Below are positions 8,229 through 16,686 of a stretch of DNA of 47,302 bases, one piece after another. Source of the DNA: Acidimicrobiaceae bacterium (GTDB lineage: Bacteria > Actinomycetota > Acidimicrobiia > Acidimicrobiales > Aldehydirespiratoraceae); NCBI GenBank assembly GCA_009835735.1, contig VXWX01000041.1, forward strand, positions 1-47,302, in the 5' to 3' direction. A program made the translations under genes and the position numbers. How positions within the stretch are numbered: the first letter of the stretch is position 1; the number at the start of each line of letters is the position of its first letter. Below the pieces are notes generated by a model. The model saw nothing but the letters and a program-made list of their open reading frames with translations. It searched no databases and was not told where the DNA came from.

Positions 8229-8270
8229 GTCCGGAACTGCGAGGGTCCGCCGGATCGTTCTGTCCGGTGC

Positions 8271-9629
8271 TCAGTGGTAGGGCAGGTACTGCTTCAGCTC
8301 CCACTGCGAGAGGGGCTCGGTGCCCGTGATCGCGTCCCAGTCGGCGACTACCTCATCGCCTGCTTCGGCGGTGTAGCGGCCCCATTCCTCCCGCTTGTTG
8401 AACACGAAGTTTGCGCACACCTCCGAGCCGACCGCCTCGCACAGCGCCTTGTCGGCCTCCATGTCATCGAGGGCCTCACTCAGGGAGTGGGCGCAGCGGA
8501 CGTCGGTGTTGATCTCGTCGAAGCCGTCGGCGGTCAGGGGATCGGGGCACTCGAGACCGTCAGCCACCCCGAGGCGGGCCGCCTGCAGCACGGCGGCCAC
8601 TAGGAGGTACGGGTTGGCGGCACCGTCGCCGATGCGGCTCTCGATGCGCATGCCCGGGCCGGCACCGGAGGGCACCCGGTTCCCGGCGCAGCGGTGCTCC
8701 ACGCCCCAGTTCGCCCAGTAGCCGTTGATCTCACCCGGACGCAGACGCCGGTAGGCGTTGACGGTGGGCGCGGCCAGCGCCGTCATCCCGCGGTGATGGC
8801 GGATCAGACCGGCGAGGCAGCCCCGGGCCAGATCCGACATGCCGTGGGCGCCGCTCACGTCCGAGAACGCGTTGTCGCCGTCGGCATCGGCCAGCGAGAG
8901 GTTCACATGGATCCCGGTGCCGGATACGCCGGGGAAGGGCTTGCCCAGGAATGTGAGGTCGAGGCCGAGGGGGCGGCCGGCTGAGTCGGTGGCGGTGAGG
9001 ACGCTCTCCCGGGCCAGCAGCCGGAACAGGAAGGCGTCGTCGACGGCCGCCAGGGCGTCGCCGTATTCGAGGGTCAGCTCGAACTGCCCCTCGTCGTACT
9101 CGGCGTTGACCGACTCCACCGCCATGCCCACCGCCTCGGCCCGGCGGACCAGCGAGGTGATCACCCCGGCCGGATCCGAGCCGGGACCGGTGCCGTAGAC
9201 CATCGACCGGGGCGTGTCATAGGGCCGGGGGGTCTCCATCCCGCCGCTGAACACGTAGGCCTCGAACTCGAGGCCTACTTTGGGGCTGTAGCCGAGCGTC
9301 TCCCAGTCGGCCACCGCCCGGCGCAGCGCCTCCCGGGGCGACACCGGCAGCGGCTCGCCGTGCATGGTCAGGTCGCCGATGACGACACCGGTGGCGTCGT
9401 CGTCCCAGCCCTGGCGGATGTCGGCGGTGTCGAAGCTGACGTGGGTATCGGGCAGACCTTCCAGCAAGTAGGCGCCGGGCGCGGGGGCCATGCTGCGGTC
9501 GTAGCCCAGAGCGAACACGCACACGCAGTGGTTGGCGCCCTGATGGGCGAGCCGTATCGGCACGTACTTGCCCCGGGCCAGCCCGTAGTGATCGGGCCAG
9601 AGGACCCTCACGCGGTCCCAGTCGGTCAT
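8271..9629 (-). CDS. Glutamine synthetase-like gamma-glutamyl ligase
   Basis: A 452-residue member of the glutamine synthetase family, which joins glutamate and an amine with ATP. The signatures are GTGIHVNLSL in the ATP/glutamate region and PTVNAYRRLRPGEI followed by NRVPSGAG...MRIESRIGD. It is closer in length to the catabolic GS-like ligases (PuuA, IpuC, GlnA3/GlnA4 types) than a typical biosynthetic GlnA, and DGAANPYL replaces the usual end of the signature. The ATG at 9629 has GGGGAGA upstream; an in-frame extension to 9749 has no family similarity. Neighbours include an amidotransferase and a PuuD-like hydrolase, which supports a role in amine use rather than nitrogen assimilation. Substrate unknown. 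Confidence 0.88.
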   Translation of the reverse strand: MTDWDRVRVLWPDHYGLARGKYVPIRLAHQGANHCVCVFALGYDRSMAPAPGAYLLEGLPDTHVSFDTADIRQGWDDDATGVVIGDLTMHGEPLPVSPREALRRAVADWETLGYSPKVGLEFEAYVFSGGMETPRPYDTPRSMVYGTGPGSDPAGVITSLVRRAEAVGMAVESVNAEYDEGQFELTLEYGDALAAVDDAFLFRLLARESVLTATDSAGRPLGLDLTFLGKPFPGVSGTGIHVNLSLADADGDNAFSDVSGAHGMSDLARGCLAGLIRHHRGMTALAAPTVNAYRRLRPGEINGYWANWGVEHRCAGNRVPSGAGPGMRIESRIGDGAANPYLLVAAVLQAARLGVADGLECPDPLTADGFDEINTDVRCAHSLSEALDDMEADKALCEAVGSEVCANFVFNKREEWGRYTAEAGDEVVADWDAITGTEPLSQWELKQYLPYH

Positions 9630-9804
9630 GGCATCTCCCCCCGTAGCGAGACGGTGAACGTTCGGCCCCGAAAGGTATCTCGCACCGCAGCAGGGGTCAC
9701 GCCGGACGCTCTCAGAGGCCGAGCGAGTAGGCGAGCGAATCCGTCCCATACGGGCGAGGCCGTGGCCCGAGCGGCCCGTGAGCGAAGCGAACAGGAGCGG
9801 GCTT

Positions 9805-11031
9805 TCAGACTGGCGCTTCGTCCTGTTCCGGGTAGAGGCCGGTGCGGCCCAAACGCTCCAGGCACACCTCGACGCTCCAAGGCAGCATGGCCGCCCCGCA
9901 GCGGGCGTCGCGGTAGGCCTGCTCCAGGTAGGACGGGCGCAGCATGCTGCGGCCGCCGCACACCTGCAGGCCCAGCGACGCCACCGCGGGAGCGCCCTCC
10001 ATCACGGTCACCACCGACGACCACGCCCGCCGCACCTGGTCGGTGCTCGGGTCGATGCCGCACTCGGCCAGCACCCGGTAGGTGAGCGACTGGGCCCGGT
10101 CGTAGAGCAGGTTCATCTGGGCCCAGCCCTGCTGCTTGACGGGGTGGTCCCGCCGGGCGGGCCCTCCGCCACCGTCGCCGCGCAGATAGGCGGCCGTGGC
10201 ATCAAGAATGCCCCGCATCAGTCCCAGGTAGGCGAACGACAGCGTCATGTAGAAGTAGGGCCAGCGCGTCGCGGCCTGGTCGAAGGCGCCGGGCGGGAGC
10301 CACTCGTTGTTATCGGGCACTACCGCCTCATCGAGCACGAGGGTGCGAGAGTCGGTTCCCCGCATCCCCAACGGATCCCAATCGCCTTCAATGGTGGCGC
10401 CGGGCGTGTCGGCGGGAACGCCCATGAAGCGGATCCGCTCGTCGCCGGGAACCAGGCAGACCACGTTGTGGATGTTGGCCGCGCCCGACAGCGAGGCGAA
10501 GATCTTGCGCCCCGTCACCCGGTAGCCGCCGGGGGCGGGGACCGCCCGGGTGGAGTAGCCCGCGGTGGCGCCCGCCGCGGCGCCCTCCGAGAAGGGCTGG
10601 CTGTGGATGGTACCTTCGGCGACGATCCCGCGACGCAGTTCGGCCCGTCGCTCCGCCAGCAGCGATCGCTCGGCCGCGGTGAGGTCCAGGTCGTCGGCGA
10701 TCTGACCGACGAGGATGGTGGTGGCGGTGTGCATGTTGAATGTCAGCGCGGTGGTGGCGCAGTGCCGTCCAAGCTCCTCGGACACGAGGGCGTAGGCCAC
10801 GAAGTCGCCGCCCAGGCCGCCGTCGGCTACCGGTATGCACAAGCCCAGCAGGCCGGCGTCGCGCAGGTCGGCCCAGTTCTGGGTGGGGAACGTGGCGTCG
10901 CGGTCGTGAACCTCTGCCCGCTCGGCGAAGCTGGGGCCGAGTGCGGCCATCCGCTCCACGAGTGCGGCCCGCTCCGGCGTGATGATGTCTGTCGCTACTC
11001 CCACGAGCGGACCATTCAAGTCGCTACACAT
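9805..11031 (-). CDS. Acyl-CoA dehydrogenase family flavoprotein
   Basis: A 408-residue FAD enzyme of the acyl-CoA dehydrogenase superfamily. Recognisable parts are the N-terminal helical domain ending in LGLCIPVADGGLG, the beta domain with GRKIFASLSG and GMRGTDS, and the C-terminal helical domain with LQVCGGRSML followed by YRDAR. Some members of this superfamily are flavin-dependent monooxygenases or act on nitro compounds, so dehydrogenation of a CoA ester is the default but not proven. ATG 11031 is used; a GTG 27 bases later is also possible. It follows the alpha/beta hydrolase gene by 32 bp on the same strand. The 175 bp between this gene's end and the GS-like start hold no gene. Confidence 0.85.
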   Translation of the reverse strand: MCSDLNGPLVGVATDIITPERAALVERMAALGPSFAERAEVHDRDATFPTQNWADLRDAGLLGLCIPVADGGLGGDFVAYALVSEELGRHCATTALTFNMHTATTILVGQIADDLDLTAAERSLLAERRAELRRGIVAEGTIHSQPFSEGAAAGATAGYSTRAVPAPGGYRVTGRKIFASLSGAANIHNVVCLVPGDERIRFMGVPADTPGATIEGDWDPLGMRGTDSRTLVLDEAVVPDNNEWLPPGAFDQAATRWPYFYMTLSFAYLGLMRGILDATAAYLRGDGGGGPARRDHPVKQQGWAQMNLLYDRAQSLTYRVLAECGIDPSTDQVRRAWSSVVTVMEGAPAVASLGLQVCGGRSMLRPSYLEQAYRDARCGAAMLPWSVEVCLERLGRTGLYPEQDEAPV

Positions 11032-11063
11032 GTCGATTGCGCCATGATGCAACACCAACTGGC

Positions 11064-11912
11064 CTATATCGCCCACCTGGGGCCGGAGGGTCCCAACCCA
11101 CGACCGCGGCTGAGGAAGTCTCGCACTAGGCGGTTGAAGGTTTGCGGAACCTCCGAGACCGCCAGATGTCCCACACCGTCCAGCACGATCAACTCGGCGT
11201 TCTGCAGCCCCTCGGCGAGGACACGTGAGTAGCCGACGGGGGTCTCGGCGTCTAGTTCGCCAGCGATCACGAGAGCGGGGGCGTTGATCTCGGCCAGACG
11301 GTCGAGCACGTTGTGGGCAGGCAGGCACTCGACTGCCGCCCGCAGCCCGGATGCCGGCACGCGAGCGAAACCTGCCACTCGCATGGTCAGGGCATCATCG
11401 CTGAGAGTGGGGCCCGCGATGGACGTCAGGACATCTGCAGCTATGTCAGCTGGGGTCAGCCCGGCGTCGAGCGGGGCGAGTCGGGCGGCGCGCCAGGCGG
11501 AGGGGTCGGTGCCGTCGAGTCCGAAGGCCGGGCTGGTGTTGGCCAGCACAAGGCGGGCGACCCGTTGGGGGTGGCGCAGCGCGGTATGCAGGGCATGCAT
11601 CCCCCCGAAGGACTCGCCCACGAGATGGGCCCGGTCGACACCGGCGCTGTCGAGCAGCCGGGCCACCGAGTCCGCGATGGTGGCGAAATTCAGAGGCGCG
11701 ACCGGGATCGAGGCTCCGTAGCCGGGCATGTCCCACGCGATGCAGCGGAACCCGGTTCTCAGGCCAGTCAGCTGAGGTTCCCATGAGGTGCGCGAGCCGC
11801 CGAGGCCGTGCAGGAGCACAACCGGCTCCCCGTCACCCGTCTCGCGCCAGGCCAGCGGTCCGTCCACATCCACGGTGCCCGCGCCGGCGTGCGAGGGGGA
11901 CGGGTTGGGCAC
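11064..11912 (-). CDS. Alpha/beta hydrolase, enol-lactonase-like
   Basis: An alpha/beta-hydrolase of about 282 residues. The oxyanion motif is LLHGLGGS, the nucleophile elbow is VGESFGGMHA, the acid lies in IAGELDAETP and the histidine in GVGHLAVSE, so the triad is complete. The pattern is that of 3-oxoadipate enol-lactonase (PcaD) and C-C hydrolases. Two GTG codons are possible, 11927 and 11912; the second lies six bases after TATGTT, matching the leaderless layout elsewhere in the window, and is preferred. It probably forms an operon with the acyl-CoA dehydrogenase and diverges from the PuuD-like gene. Confidence 0.86.
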   Translation of the reverse strand: MPNPSPSHAGAGTVDVDGPLAWRETGDGEPVVLLHGLGGSRTSWEPQLTGLRTGFRCIAWDMPGYGASIPVAPLNFATIADSVARLLDSAGVDRAHLVGESFGGMHALHTALRHPQRVARLVLANTSPAFGLDGTDPSAWRAARLAPLDAGLTPADIAADVLTSIAGPTLSDDALTMRVAGFARVPASGLRAAVECLPAHNVLDRLAEINAPALVIAGELDAETPVGYSRVLAEGLQNAELIVLDGVGHLAVSEVPQTFNRLVRDFLSRGRGLGPSGPRWAI

Positions 11913-11918
11913 GGTCGG

Positions 11919-11928
11919 AACATACACT
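11919..11928. promoter_or_regulatory. Overlapping divergent -10 elements, hydrolase and puuD-like genes
   Basis: TATGTT on the minus strand (11919-11924) ends six bases before the hydrolase GTG at 11912. TACACT on the plus strand (11923-11928) ends seven bases before the puuD-like GTG at 11936. The two hexamers overlap by two bases, so only one polymerase can bind at a time. Confidence 0.5.
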
Positions 11929-11935
11929 CTCGCCC

Positions 11936-12643
11936 GTGGCAGGCGAACCGCTCATCGGAATCACCGGTCGGACCAAGACCGCGGGCGAACTCAACATGAA
12001 GCCCGAGACATTCCGGGACTTGCACCTCGACGTGTTCTACTGCGACTACGCCCTCGGGGTGATCGCCGCCGGAGGCCTGCCGGTCTTCCTGCCCGGCAGC
12101 GCCGATCCCGCCGACTACGCCGACCGCCTCGACGGGCTGCTGCTCACCGGCGGAACCGACATCGAGCCGGAGCGCTACGGCCATGAGCCGAGCCCCGAGC
12201 TGTACACGCGCGAGCCGGAACGCGACGCCTTCGAGCTCAGCCTTCTCGATGGAGCACTCGACACGCAGAAGCCGGTGCTCGGCATCTGCCGGGGCATCCA
12301 GGTGCTGAACGTGCACGGCGGCGGCACGCTGCACCAGCACGTCGCCCCCCACGCCTGCCACGATCAGCCCCCCGACTCCATCGTCCACCGGGTCGATCTG
12401 GTCGGCGGCTCGCTGGCTGCGTCGCTGTACGGCCCGTCGATCAACGTCAACTCGCTTCACCATCAGACCATCGACGACCTCGCCGACGGCTATGAGGTGA
12501 CAGGAATCAGCGACGACGGCGCCATCGAGGTCATCGAGGCCCGCCACCGGCCGTGGCTGGGCGTGCAGTGGCACCCCGAATTGATGGACTCCCGCGACCG
12601 CGACCCCGTCTTCGACTGGCTGGTGAAGGCGGCCTCGGTCTGA
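11936..12643 (+). CDS. Gamma-glutamyl-gamma-aminobutyrate hydrolase-like (PuuD family, peptidase C26)
   Basis: A 235-residue class I amidotransferase-fold hydrolase that releases glutamate from gamma-glutamyl amides. The triad is complete: C118 in LGICRGIQ, H213 and E215 in VQWHPEL. The LTGGTDIEPERYG segment is typical of PuuD. GTG 11936 follows a -10-like hexamer by seven bases without a Shine-Dalgarno sequence. With the GS-like ligase nearby it completes a gamma-glutamylation/de-glutamylation pair of the Puu type, though PuuB and PuuC equivalents are not adjacent. The convergent P450 gene ends 20 bp downstream. Confidence 0.88.
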   Translation: MAGEPLIGITGRTKTAGELNMKPETFRDLHLDVFYCDYALGVIAAGGLPVFLPGSADPADYADRLDGLLLTGGTDIEPERYGHEPSPELYTREPERDAFELSLLDGALDTQKPVLGICRGIQVLNVHGGGTLHQHVAPHACHDQPPDSIVHRVDLVGGSLAASLYGPSINVNSLHHQTIDDLADGYEVTGISDDGAIEVIEARHRPWLGVQWHPELMDSRDRDPVFDWLVKAASV

Positions 12644-12663
12644 CCGAGCCTGCGGCCCTGGCG

Positions 12664-14043
12664 TCAGGAGGCGGTGCGCTCCACGTGGCCGCCGTAGCCG
12701 ACCGTTCCTGACACGCCGGCCGCTGAGCCGAGGCGGTGCAGCGCCGCCGTGTCGTAGGACGGCGACGGGGTGTAGGCCACCGGCAGGCGCTTGACCCCGC
12801 CGATGAAGTTTGAGCGCAGGTAGTCGGGCTCGCCGTCGAGGCGGATGTCGGGCATGCGCCGGGCGATCTCCCGGAACATCAGGCGGACCTCCATGCGGGC
12901 CAGGCTGGCACCCAGGCAGTAGTGAGGGCCTCCCCCGCCGAAGCCGACATGGTCGTTCGGGGTGCGCTCGATGTCGAAGCGCCACGGGTCTTCGAAGGCC
13001 CGCGGATCGCGGTTGGCGGCCACGTGCCACATGAGCACCTTGTCGCCTGCGGCGATCTTGACCCCGCCGATCTCGTAGTCGGACAGGGCCTGGCGGCGGA
13101 AGTACATGACCGGGCTGGCCCACCGCACGATCTCCTCGACGGCGGTCTCCATGTGGCGGTCGGGGTCGGCCACGAACCTCTCCCACTGGTCACTGAAATC
13201 GAAGAAGGCCATCATCCCCCGGGTGATCGAGTTGCGGGTGGTCTCGTTGCCGGCCACGCACAGGACCAGAAAGAACATGTCGAACTCGAGCTCGGACAGG
13301 GCCTCGCCGTCGATGTCGGCCGCCAGCAGCGTGGTGACGATGTCGTCGGAGGGCGTGCCGCGGCGCTCCATCTGAAGCTGGTGGGAGTAGCCGAACAGAT
13401 CGGCCGCGGCCGCGAGGATGTCGTCCCGGCTCTTCACGAACTCGGGGTCCTCGCCGCCCACCATGGCGTTGGTCCAGTCGAAGACCCTGGAGCGGTCCTC
13501 GACGGGGATGCCCATCATCTCGGCGATGGCCTGAAGCGGCAGCTCGGCCGAGATGTCGCGCACGAAGTCGCAGCGGCCCTTCTCCACCACCCGGTCGAGG
13601 ATTATGTCGGTGCGGTTCTGGAGGTAGTCCTCGAGCAGGTTGATCATGCGGGGGGTGAAGCCCCGGTTGACGAGCTTGCGATAGCGGGTGTGGCGGGGCG
13701 GGTCCATGTCGATCAGCGAGTGGTCGTTGGCGATGCCCGATGCCCACTCCCGCTGTTCGGGATCGCGCATCTGCGTGCCGCTGTGGCTGGACGAGAACAC
13801 GTCGGCCCGGCGGTTCACCTCCCTGAGGTGCGCGTGGCGGGTGACGGCCCAGTAGCCGGAACCCCTGTCGCCCTCGTCTATCCAGTGGATGCCGGGGTCC
13901 GTCTCGCGCAGCCGGGCCAGGGTCTCGTGATGGTCCTGGCGCTTGAACAGGTCGAAGTCCCACAGGTCGATGTCCGCGGCCGGGCAGTTCCCGGCACCGT
14001 GTTCCACGGGGCAGGTTGTCGCGCTCTCCTCGGTGACCGTCAT
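12664..14043 (-). CDS. Cytochrome P450
   Basis: A 459-residue bacterial P450 with I-helix CVAGNETTR, K-helix EEIVR and heme loop FGGGGPHYC placing the ligand at C376. The SNFIGGVKRLPVAY ending suits the CYP124/125/142-type group of actinobacteria, which hydroxylate steroid side chains and branched lipids. About 33 residues follow this usual end, rich in Ser, Gly and His, with no recognised function. ATG 14043 has GAGG and AGAGG upstream. The promoter region carries two tandem palindromes (14118-14145), so a TetR-like repressor encoded elsewhere is likely. Substrate unknown. It shares about the same layout as the P450 at 5334 but is clearly a separate protein. Confidence 0.92.
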   Translation of the reverse strand: MTVTEESATTCPVEHGAGNCPAADIDLWDFDLFKRQDHHETLARLRETDPGIHWIDEGDRGSGYWAVTRHAHLREVNRRADVFSSSHSGTQMRDPEQREWASGIANDHSLIDMDPPRHTRYRKLVNRGFTPRMINLLEDYLQNRTDIILDRVVEKGRCDFVRDISAELPLQAIAEMMGIPVEDRSRVFDWTNAMVGGEDPEFVKSRDDILAAAADLFGYSHQLQMERRGTPSDDIVTTLLAADIDGEALSELEFDMFFLVLCVAGNETTRNSITRGMMAFFDFSDQWERFVADPDRHMETAVEEIVRWASPVMYFRRQALSDYEIGGVKIAAGDKVLMWHVAANRDPRAFEDPWRFDIERTPNDHVGFGGGGPHYCLGASLARMEVRLMFREIARRMPDIRLDGEPDYLRSNFIGGVKRLPVAYTPSPSYDTAALHRLGSAAGVSGTVGYGGHVERTAS

Positions 14044-14117
14044 GCCTCTCACCTCGCTCTCGGAGGTTTCCAGACCTCGCACTGGCCGTGGCTCGCACGG
14101 CCGGCACGCCTGTCTAG

Positions 14118-14145
14118 CTTCCTAGGAAGTTACCTTCCTCGGAAG
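14118..14145. promoter_or_regulatory. Tandem palindromic operator upstream of the P450
   Basis: CTTCCTAGGAAG (14118-14129, a perfect palindrome) and CTTCCTCGGAAG (14134-14145, one mismatched central pair) are separated by TTAC, so the centres are 16 bp apart. The pair lies 75-102 bp upstream of the P450 start, in the only gene-free stretch between P450 and citrate synthase. Confidence 0.65.
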
Positions 14146-14175
14146 ATACCTCAGGGCGGAGCCGTTTGCAAGCGG

Positions 14176-15282
14176 TCAGGAACGGGTCGGCTCCGGGCCG
14201 ACGTAGCGGGCGCTGGGGCGCAGGATCTTGCCCGCTTCAGCCTGCTCGAGCACATGGGCGCTCCAGCCGATCGTCCTGCTCACCGCAAACGTCGGCGTGA
14301 ACATAGCGCGGGGCAGGCCGGCCAGCTCCAGCACCACCGCGGCCCAGTACTCGACGTTGGTGACGATGCGGTGGTCCGGCCGCCACTCGGCCAGTGCGCG
14401 CAGGACCTCAGCCTCGATGGCGGCAGCCCGGCAAACGAGCTCGCCTCCGAGGGACTCGGCCGCGGCCCGCAGCACCACGCCTCTGGGGTCGGCTGCCCGG
14501 TAGACCGCATGGCCGAAGCCCATGATCTTGTGGCCCGCCTCCAGCCGGGCCCGCACCCAGGCTGCGGCCCGTCCGGGCTCGCCGATCTCCTCGATCATCT
14601 CCATGGCCCGGCTCGGCGCTCCGCCGTGGAGCGGGCCGGTGAGCGCCCCCACTCCGGCCACGAGCGAGCCGGCCATGTCGGCCCCGGTGCTGGCCACCAC
14701 CCGGCTCGTGAACGTCGATGCGTTGAAGCCGTGGTCCAGGGTGGCCACCAGGTACTGCTCCACCGCTCGGGCCGCCGCCGGGTCGGGCCGGACGCCGGTG
14801 GTCATGCGCAAGTAGTCCTCGCAGTGCGAGAGCCCGGCGTCGGGATCCATCGGGTCTAGACCCTGCCGGCGGCGATGATGGCGGGCCAGCACCGTGGGCA
14901 CGACGGCGGCCAGTCGCAGGGCGTCGTCACGGCGCTGCGAGGCGGTGCGGTCCAGCAACGGGCCCCGGTCCTCGAGGGCCGCCACCGCGAGCAGGCCCAC
15001 CCGCAGCACCGCCATGGGATCGGGCAGCCGCGTGGCGGCCCCGTCCACGATCTCCGCAGCCTCATCGGGCAGCGCCCGGTCGGGGCCTCCGTCGATGGCG
15101 GCCGCTTCAGGCGGCAGCGCGCCGTCTATCTGCAGCGTCCAGACGTCCTCCAGCGTGCGGGTGCGGGCCAACTCGGCCGCGTTGTGCTGGCGGTAGTGGT
15201 AGAAGCCCTCCTCGCCCCTCACCGCACCGAGCTCCGTGTCGGCGACGGCCAGGCCCTTCAGTCCCGGAGGTGCGATCTGCAC
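14176..15282 (-). CDS. Citrate synthase family protein (citrate/2-methylcitrate synthase)
   Basis: A 368-residue enzyme that condenses an acyl-CoA with oxaloacetate. Motifs are FNASTFTSRV, the catalytic histidine in LTGPLHGGAPS, the second in MGFGHAVYR, and the end motif FAVSRTIGWSAH. The length fits the shorter bacterial type that includes 2-methylcitrate synthases. I chose the GTG at 15282 because AAGGAG lies eight bases upstream; an in-frame ATG at 15321 lacks a ribosome binding site. Whether acetyl-CoA or propionyl-CoA is the substrate cannot be read from the sequence. The P450 downstream has its own operator, so co-transcription is doubtful. Confidence 0.9.
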   Translation of the reverse strand: MQIAPPGLKGLAVADTELGAVRGEEGFYHYRQHNAAELARTRTLEDVWTLQIDGALPPEAAAIDGGPDRALPDEAAEIVDGAATRLPDPMAVLRVGLLAVAALEDRGPLLDRTASQRRDDALRLAAVVPTVLARHHRRRQGLDPMDPDAGLSHCEDYLRMTTGVRPDPAAARAVEQYLVATLDHGFNASTFTSRVVASTGADMAGSLVAGVGALTGPLHGGAPSRAMEMIEEIGEPGRAAAWVRARLEAGHKIMGFGHAVYRAADPRGVVLRAAAESLGGELVCRAAAIEAEVLRALAEWRPDHRIVTNVEYWAAVVLELAGLPRAMFTPTFAVSRTIGWSAHVLEQAEAGKILRPSARYVGPEPTRS

Positions 15283-15363
15283 GGCTGCTGCTCCTTCTTC
15301 TGGCGAGTTCCCGCCTACCAAGATCGACGCGCCTGTTCAGGCGCCGAAACGTCACCCGACCAG

Positions 15364-15398
15364 AAAAACGCACATTGTTGCGATTGGAGCAACTGTGC
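15364..15398 (-). terminator. Intrinsic terminator of the luciferase-like gene
   Basis: On the minus strand the inverted repeats GCACA/TGTGC and GTTGC/GCAAC form a two-part stem with a 7-base loop (15370-15398), followed by a run of five T (15364-15368). It begins 7 bp after the stop at 15406. This is the clearest intrinsic terminator in the window. Confidence 0.8.
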
Positions 15399-15405
15399 CG
15401 CGATT

Positions 15406-16653
15406 TCAGCTGATGTTGCTGGCGGGCACGGCGGCCTGGACGACCGACGCCTCCACTACCGGGACCTCGTGGCGTTCCAGGGGGCGCATCCACTCCTTGC
15501 GGGCCAGGGCCTTCTCGATGTAGGGCGCCAGCTCCTCGGCCTTGGCCGCCTCGCGCTCGGCCCGGCCGTCGGCGAACTCGCCCAGCACATCCGATCCGAA
15601 CAGCCGCAGGCTTGCACAGATGTCGCTATGAAGGTTCTTGCCGCCCTGCTGCAGGAAGATCACGTGGTCGATGCCGGCCTCCTCGGCCTGCTTGAGCCAG
15701 CGGACGGCGTCGGCTGGGGTGCCGATGGTGTCGGCGTAGTCGTCGCCGGCGTCCAGCGCGGCGGCCACCGCGTCGTCCAGCGCCGAGCCCCGCTGGGCCT
15801 CGTAGCGATCCCAGATGTCGGAGTGGCCCGGGATGGTGTGGTGCACCACCAGCTGCCGCAGGGCGTAAGCGAAGAAGTGGAACCCGTCGAAGCCACGCCG
15901 GATGGCCTCGGCCCGCTCGGAGTGCAGCGAGAAGCCGGTGACCACCGCGATGTTGGCGTTGACGCTGTGGCCGAGCGGCACGCACTCGTCGCTGCGGATG
16001 ATGTCGTAGTACACCTCGGCCCAGTGGCGGGCCTCGGCCGGGTCCACGAAAGCGAAGGCCAGGGCGCCGAGACCCCGGCGAGCGGCCAACTCGATGGTGG
16101 TGCGATTGGTGCAGGCGATCCACATGGGTGGATGGGGCTTCTGCACCGGCTTGGGTATCACGTCGCGGCACGGCATCGAGAAGAACTCGCCCTCGAAGCC
16201 GGGATAGGGCGACATGGCCATCATGTTGGCGATCTGCTCGCCCGCCTCGAGGCTCATGGCCCGCTTCTGCTTGGCCGGTATGCCGAAGCCGCCCAGTTCC
16301 AGGCGGGTGGCTCCCTCGCCGATGCCGTACTCCACCCGGCCCCCGGAGATCAGGTCGAGGGTGGCGACGCACTCGGCGGTGCGGGCGGGGTGGTTGTACG
16401 GAGGCGGTGCCTGGCGGATGCCGTGGCCGAGGCGGATGCGCTTGGTGCGGGCCGCGCAGGCCGCCAGGAAAACCTCCGGCGCCGAGCAATGCGAGTACTC
16501 CTCCAGGAAGTGGTGCTCGACCGCCCAGGCCACATCTATGCCGACCTCGTCGGCGACCTCGACCTGCTCGATCGCCTCGGCCAGCAGCCGCTGCTCAGAG
16601 TCCGGGGCCCAGGGCCGGGGAATCTGCAACTCGTAGAAGACGCCGAATCGCAC
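15406..16653 (-). CDS. LLM-class flavin-dependent oxidoreductase (luciferase-like)
   Basis: A 415-residue TIM-barrel monooxygenase of the bacterial luciferase/F420-dependent superfamily, using FMNH2 or F420H2. Typical parts are the N-terminal FGVFYELQIPRPW, AWAVEHHFLEEYSH, the LDLISGGRVEYGIGEG segment and the Pro-rich KPVQKPHPPMWIA motif. This type is abundant in actinobacteria and often oxidises alkanes, alkanesulfonates or terpenoids. GTG 16653 follows TAGGTT by eight bases, with no ribosome binding site, so it is probably leaderless. A 51-bp palindrome lies just upstream and an intrinsic terminator just downstream, so it appears to be a single-gene transcript. Substrate and cofactor unknown. 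Confidence 0.9.
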   Translation of the reverse strand: MRFGVFYELQIPRPWAPDSEQRLLAEAIEQVEVADEVGIDVAWAVEHHFLEEYSHCSAPEVFLAACAARTKRIRLGHGIRQAPPPYNHPARTAECVATLDLISGGRVEYGIGEGATRLELGGFGIPAKQKRAMSLEAGEQIANMMAMSPYPGFEGEFFSMPCRDVIPKPVQKPHPPMWIACTNRTTIELAARRGLGALAFAFVDPAEARHWAEVYYDIIRSDECVPLGHSVNANIAVVTGFSLHSERAEAIRRGFDGFHFFAYALRQLVVHHTIPGHSDIWDRYEAQRGSALDDAVAAALDAGDDYADTIGTPADAVRWLKQAEEAGIDHVIFLQQGGKNLHSDICASLRLFGSDVLGEFADGRAEREAAKAEELAPYIEKALARKEWMRPLERHEVPVVEASVVQAAVPASNIS

Positions 16654-16661
16654 GGCCCGTC

Positions 16662-16667
16662 AACCTA
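16662..16667 (-). promoter_or_regulatory. -10 hexamer of the luciferase-like gene
   Basis: TAGGTT on the minus strand ends eight bases before the GTG. With a 17-bp spacer the -35 (TTCGGA, 16685-16690) would fall at the edge of the palindrome at 16687-16737. Confidence 0.5.
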
Positions 16668-16686
16668 CCGCTCTTCGCAATCCCTC

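Noticed and set aside
9630..9804. Gene or operator in the gap between the acyl-CoA dehydrogenase and the GS-like gene
   Set aside because: Only an 8-bp palindrome GAACGTTC (9655-9662) and short GC-rich inverted repeats are present, not enough for a call; no convincing frame.
11768..13186. A 472-codon minus-strand frame across the P450 end, the puuD-like gene and the hydrolase
   Set aside because: It crosses three genes with intact catalytic motifs in other frames and shows no similarity of its own.
12922..14859. A 645-codon open frame on the plus strand, antisense to the second P450 and citrate synthase
   Set aside because: It is low-complexity, His/Val/Gly-rich, has no family motifs and mirrors two well-supported genes; long antisense frames are expected at this GC content.
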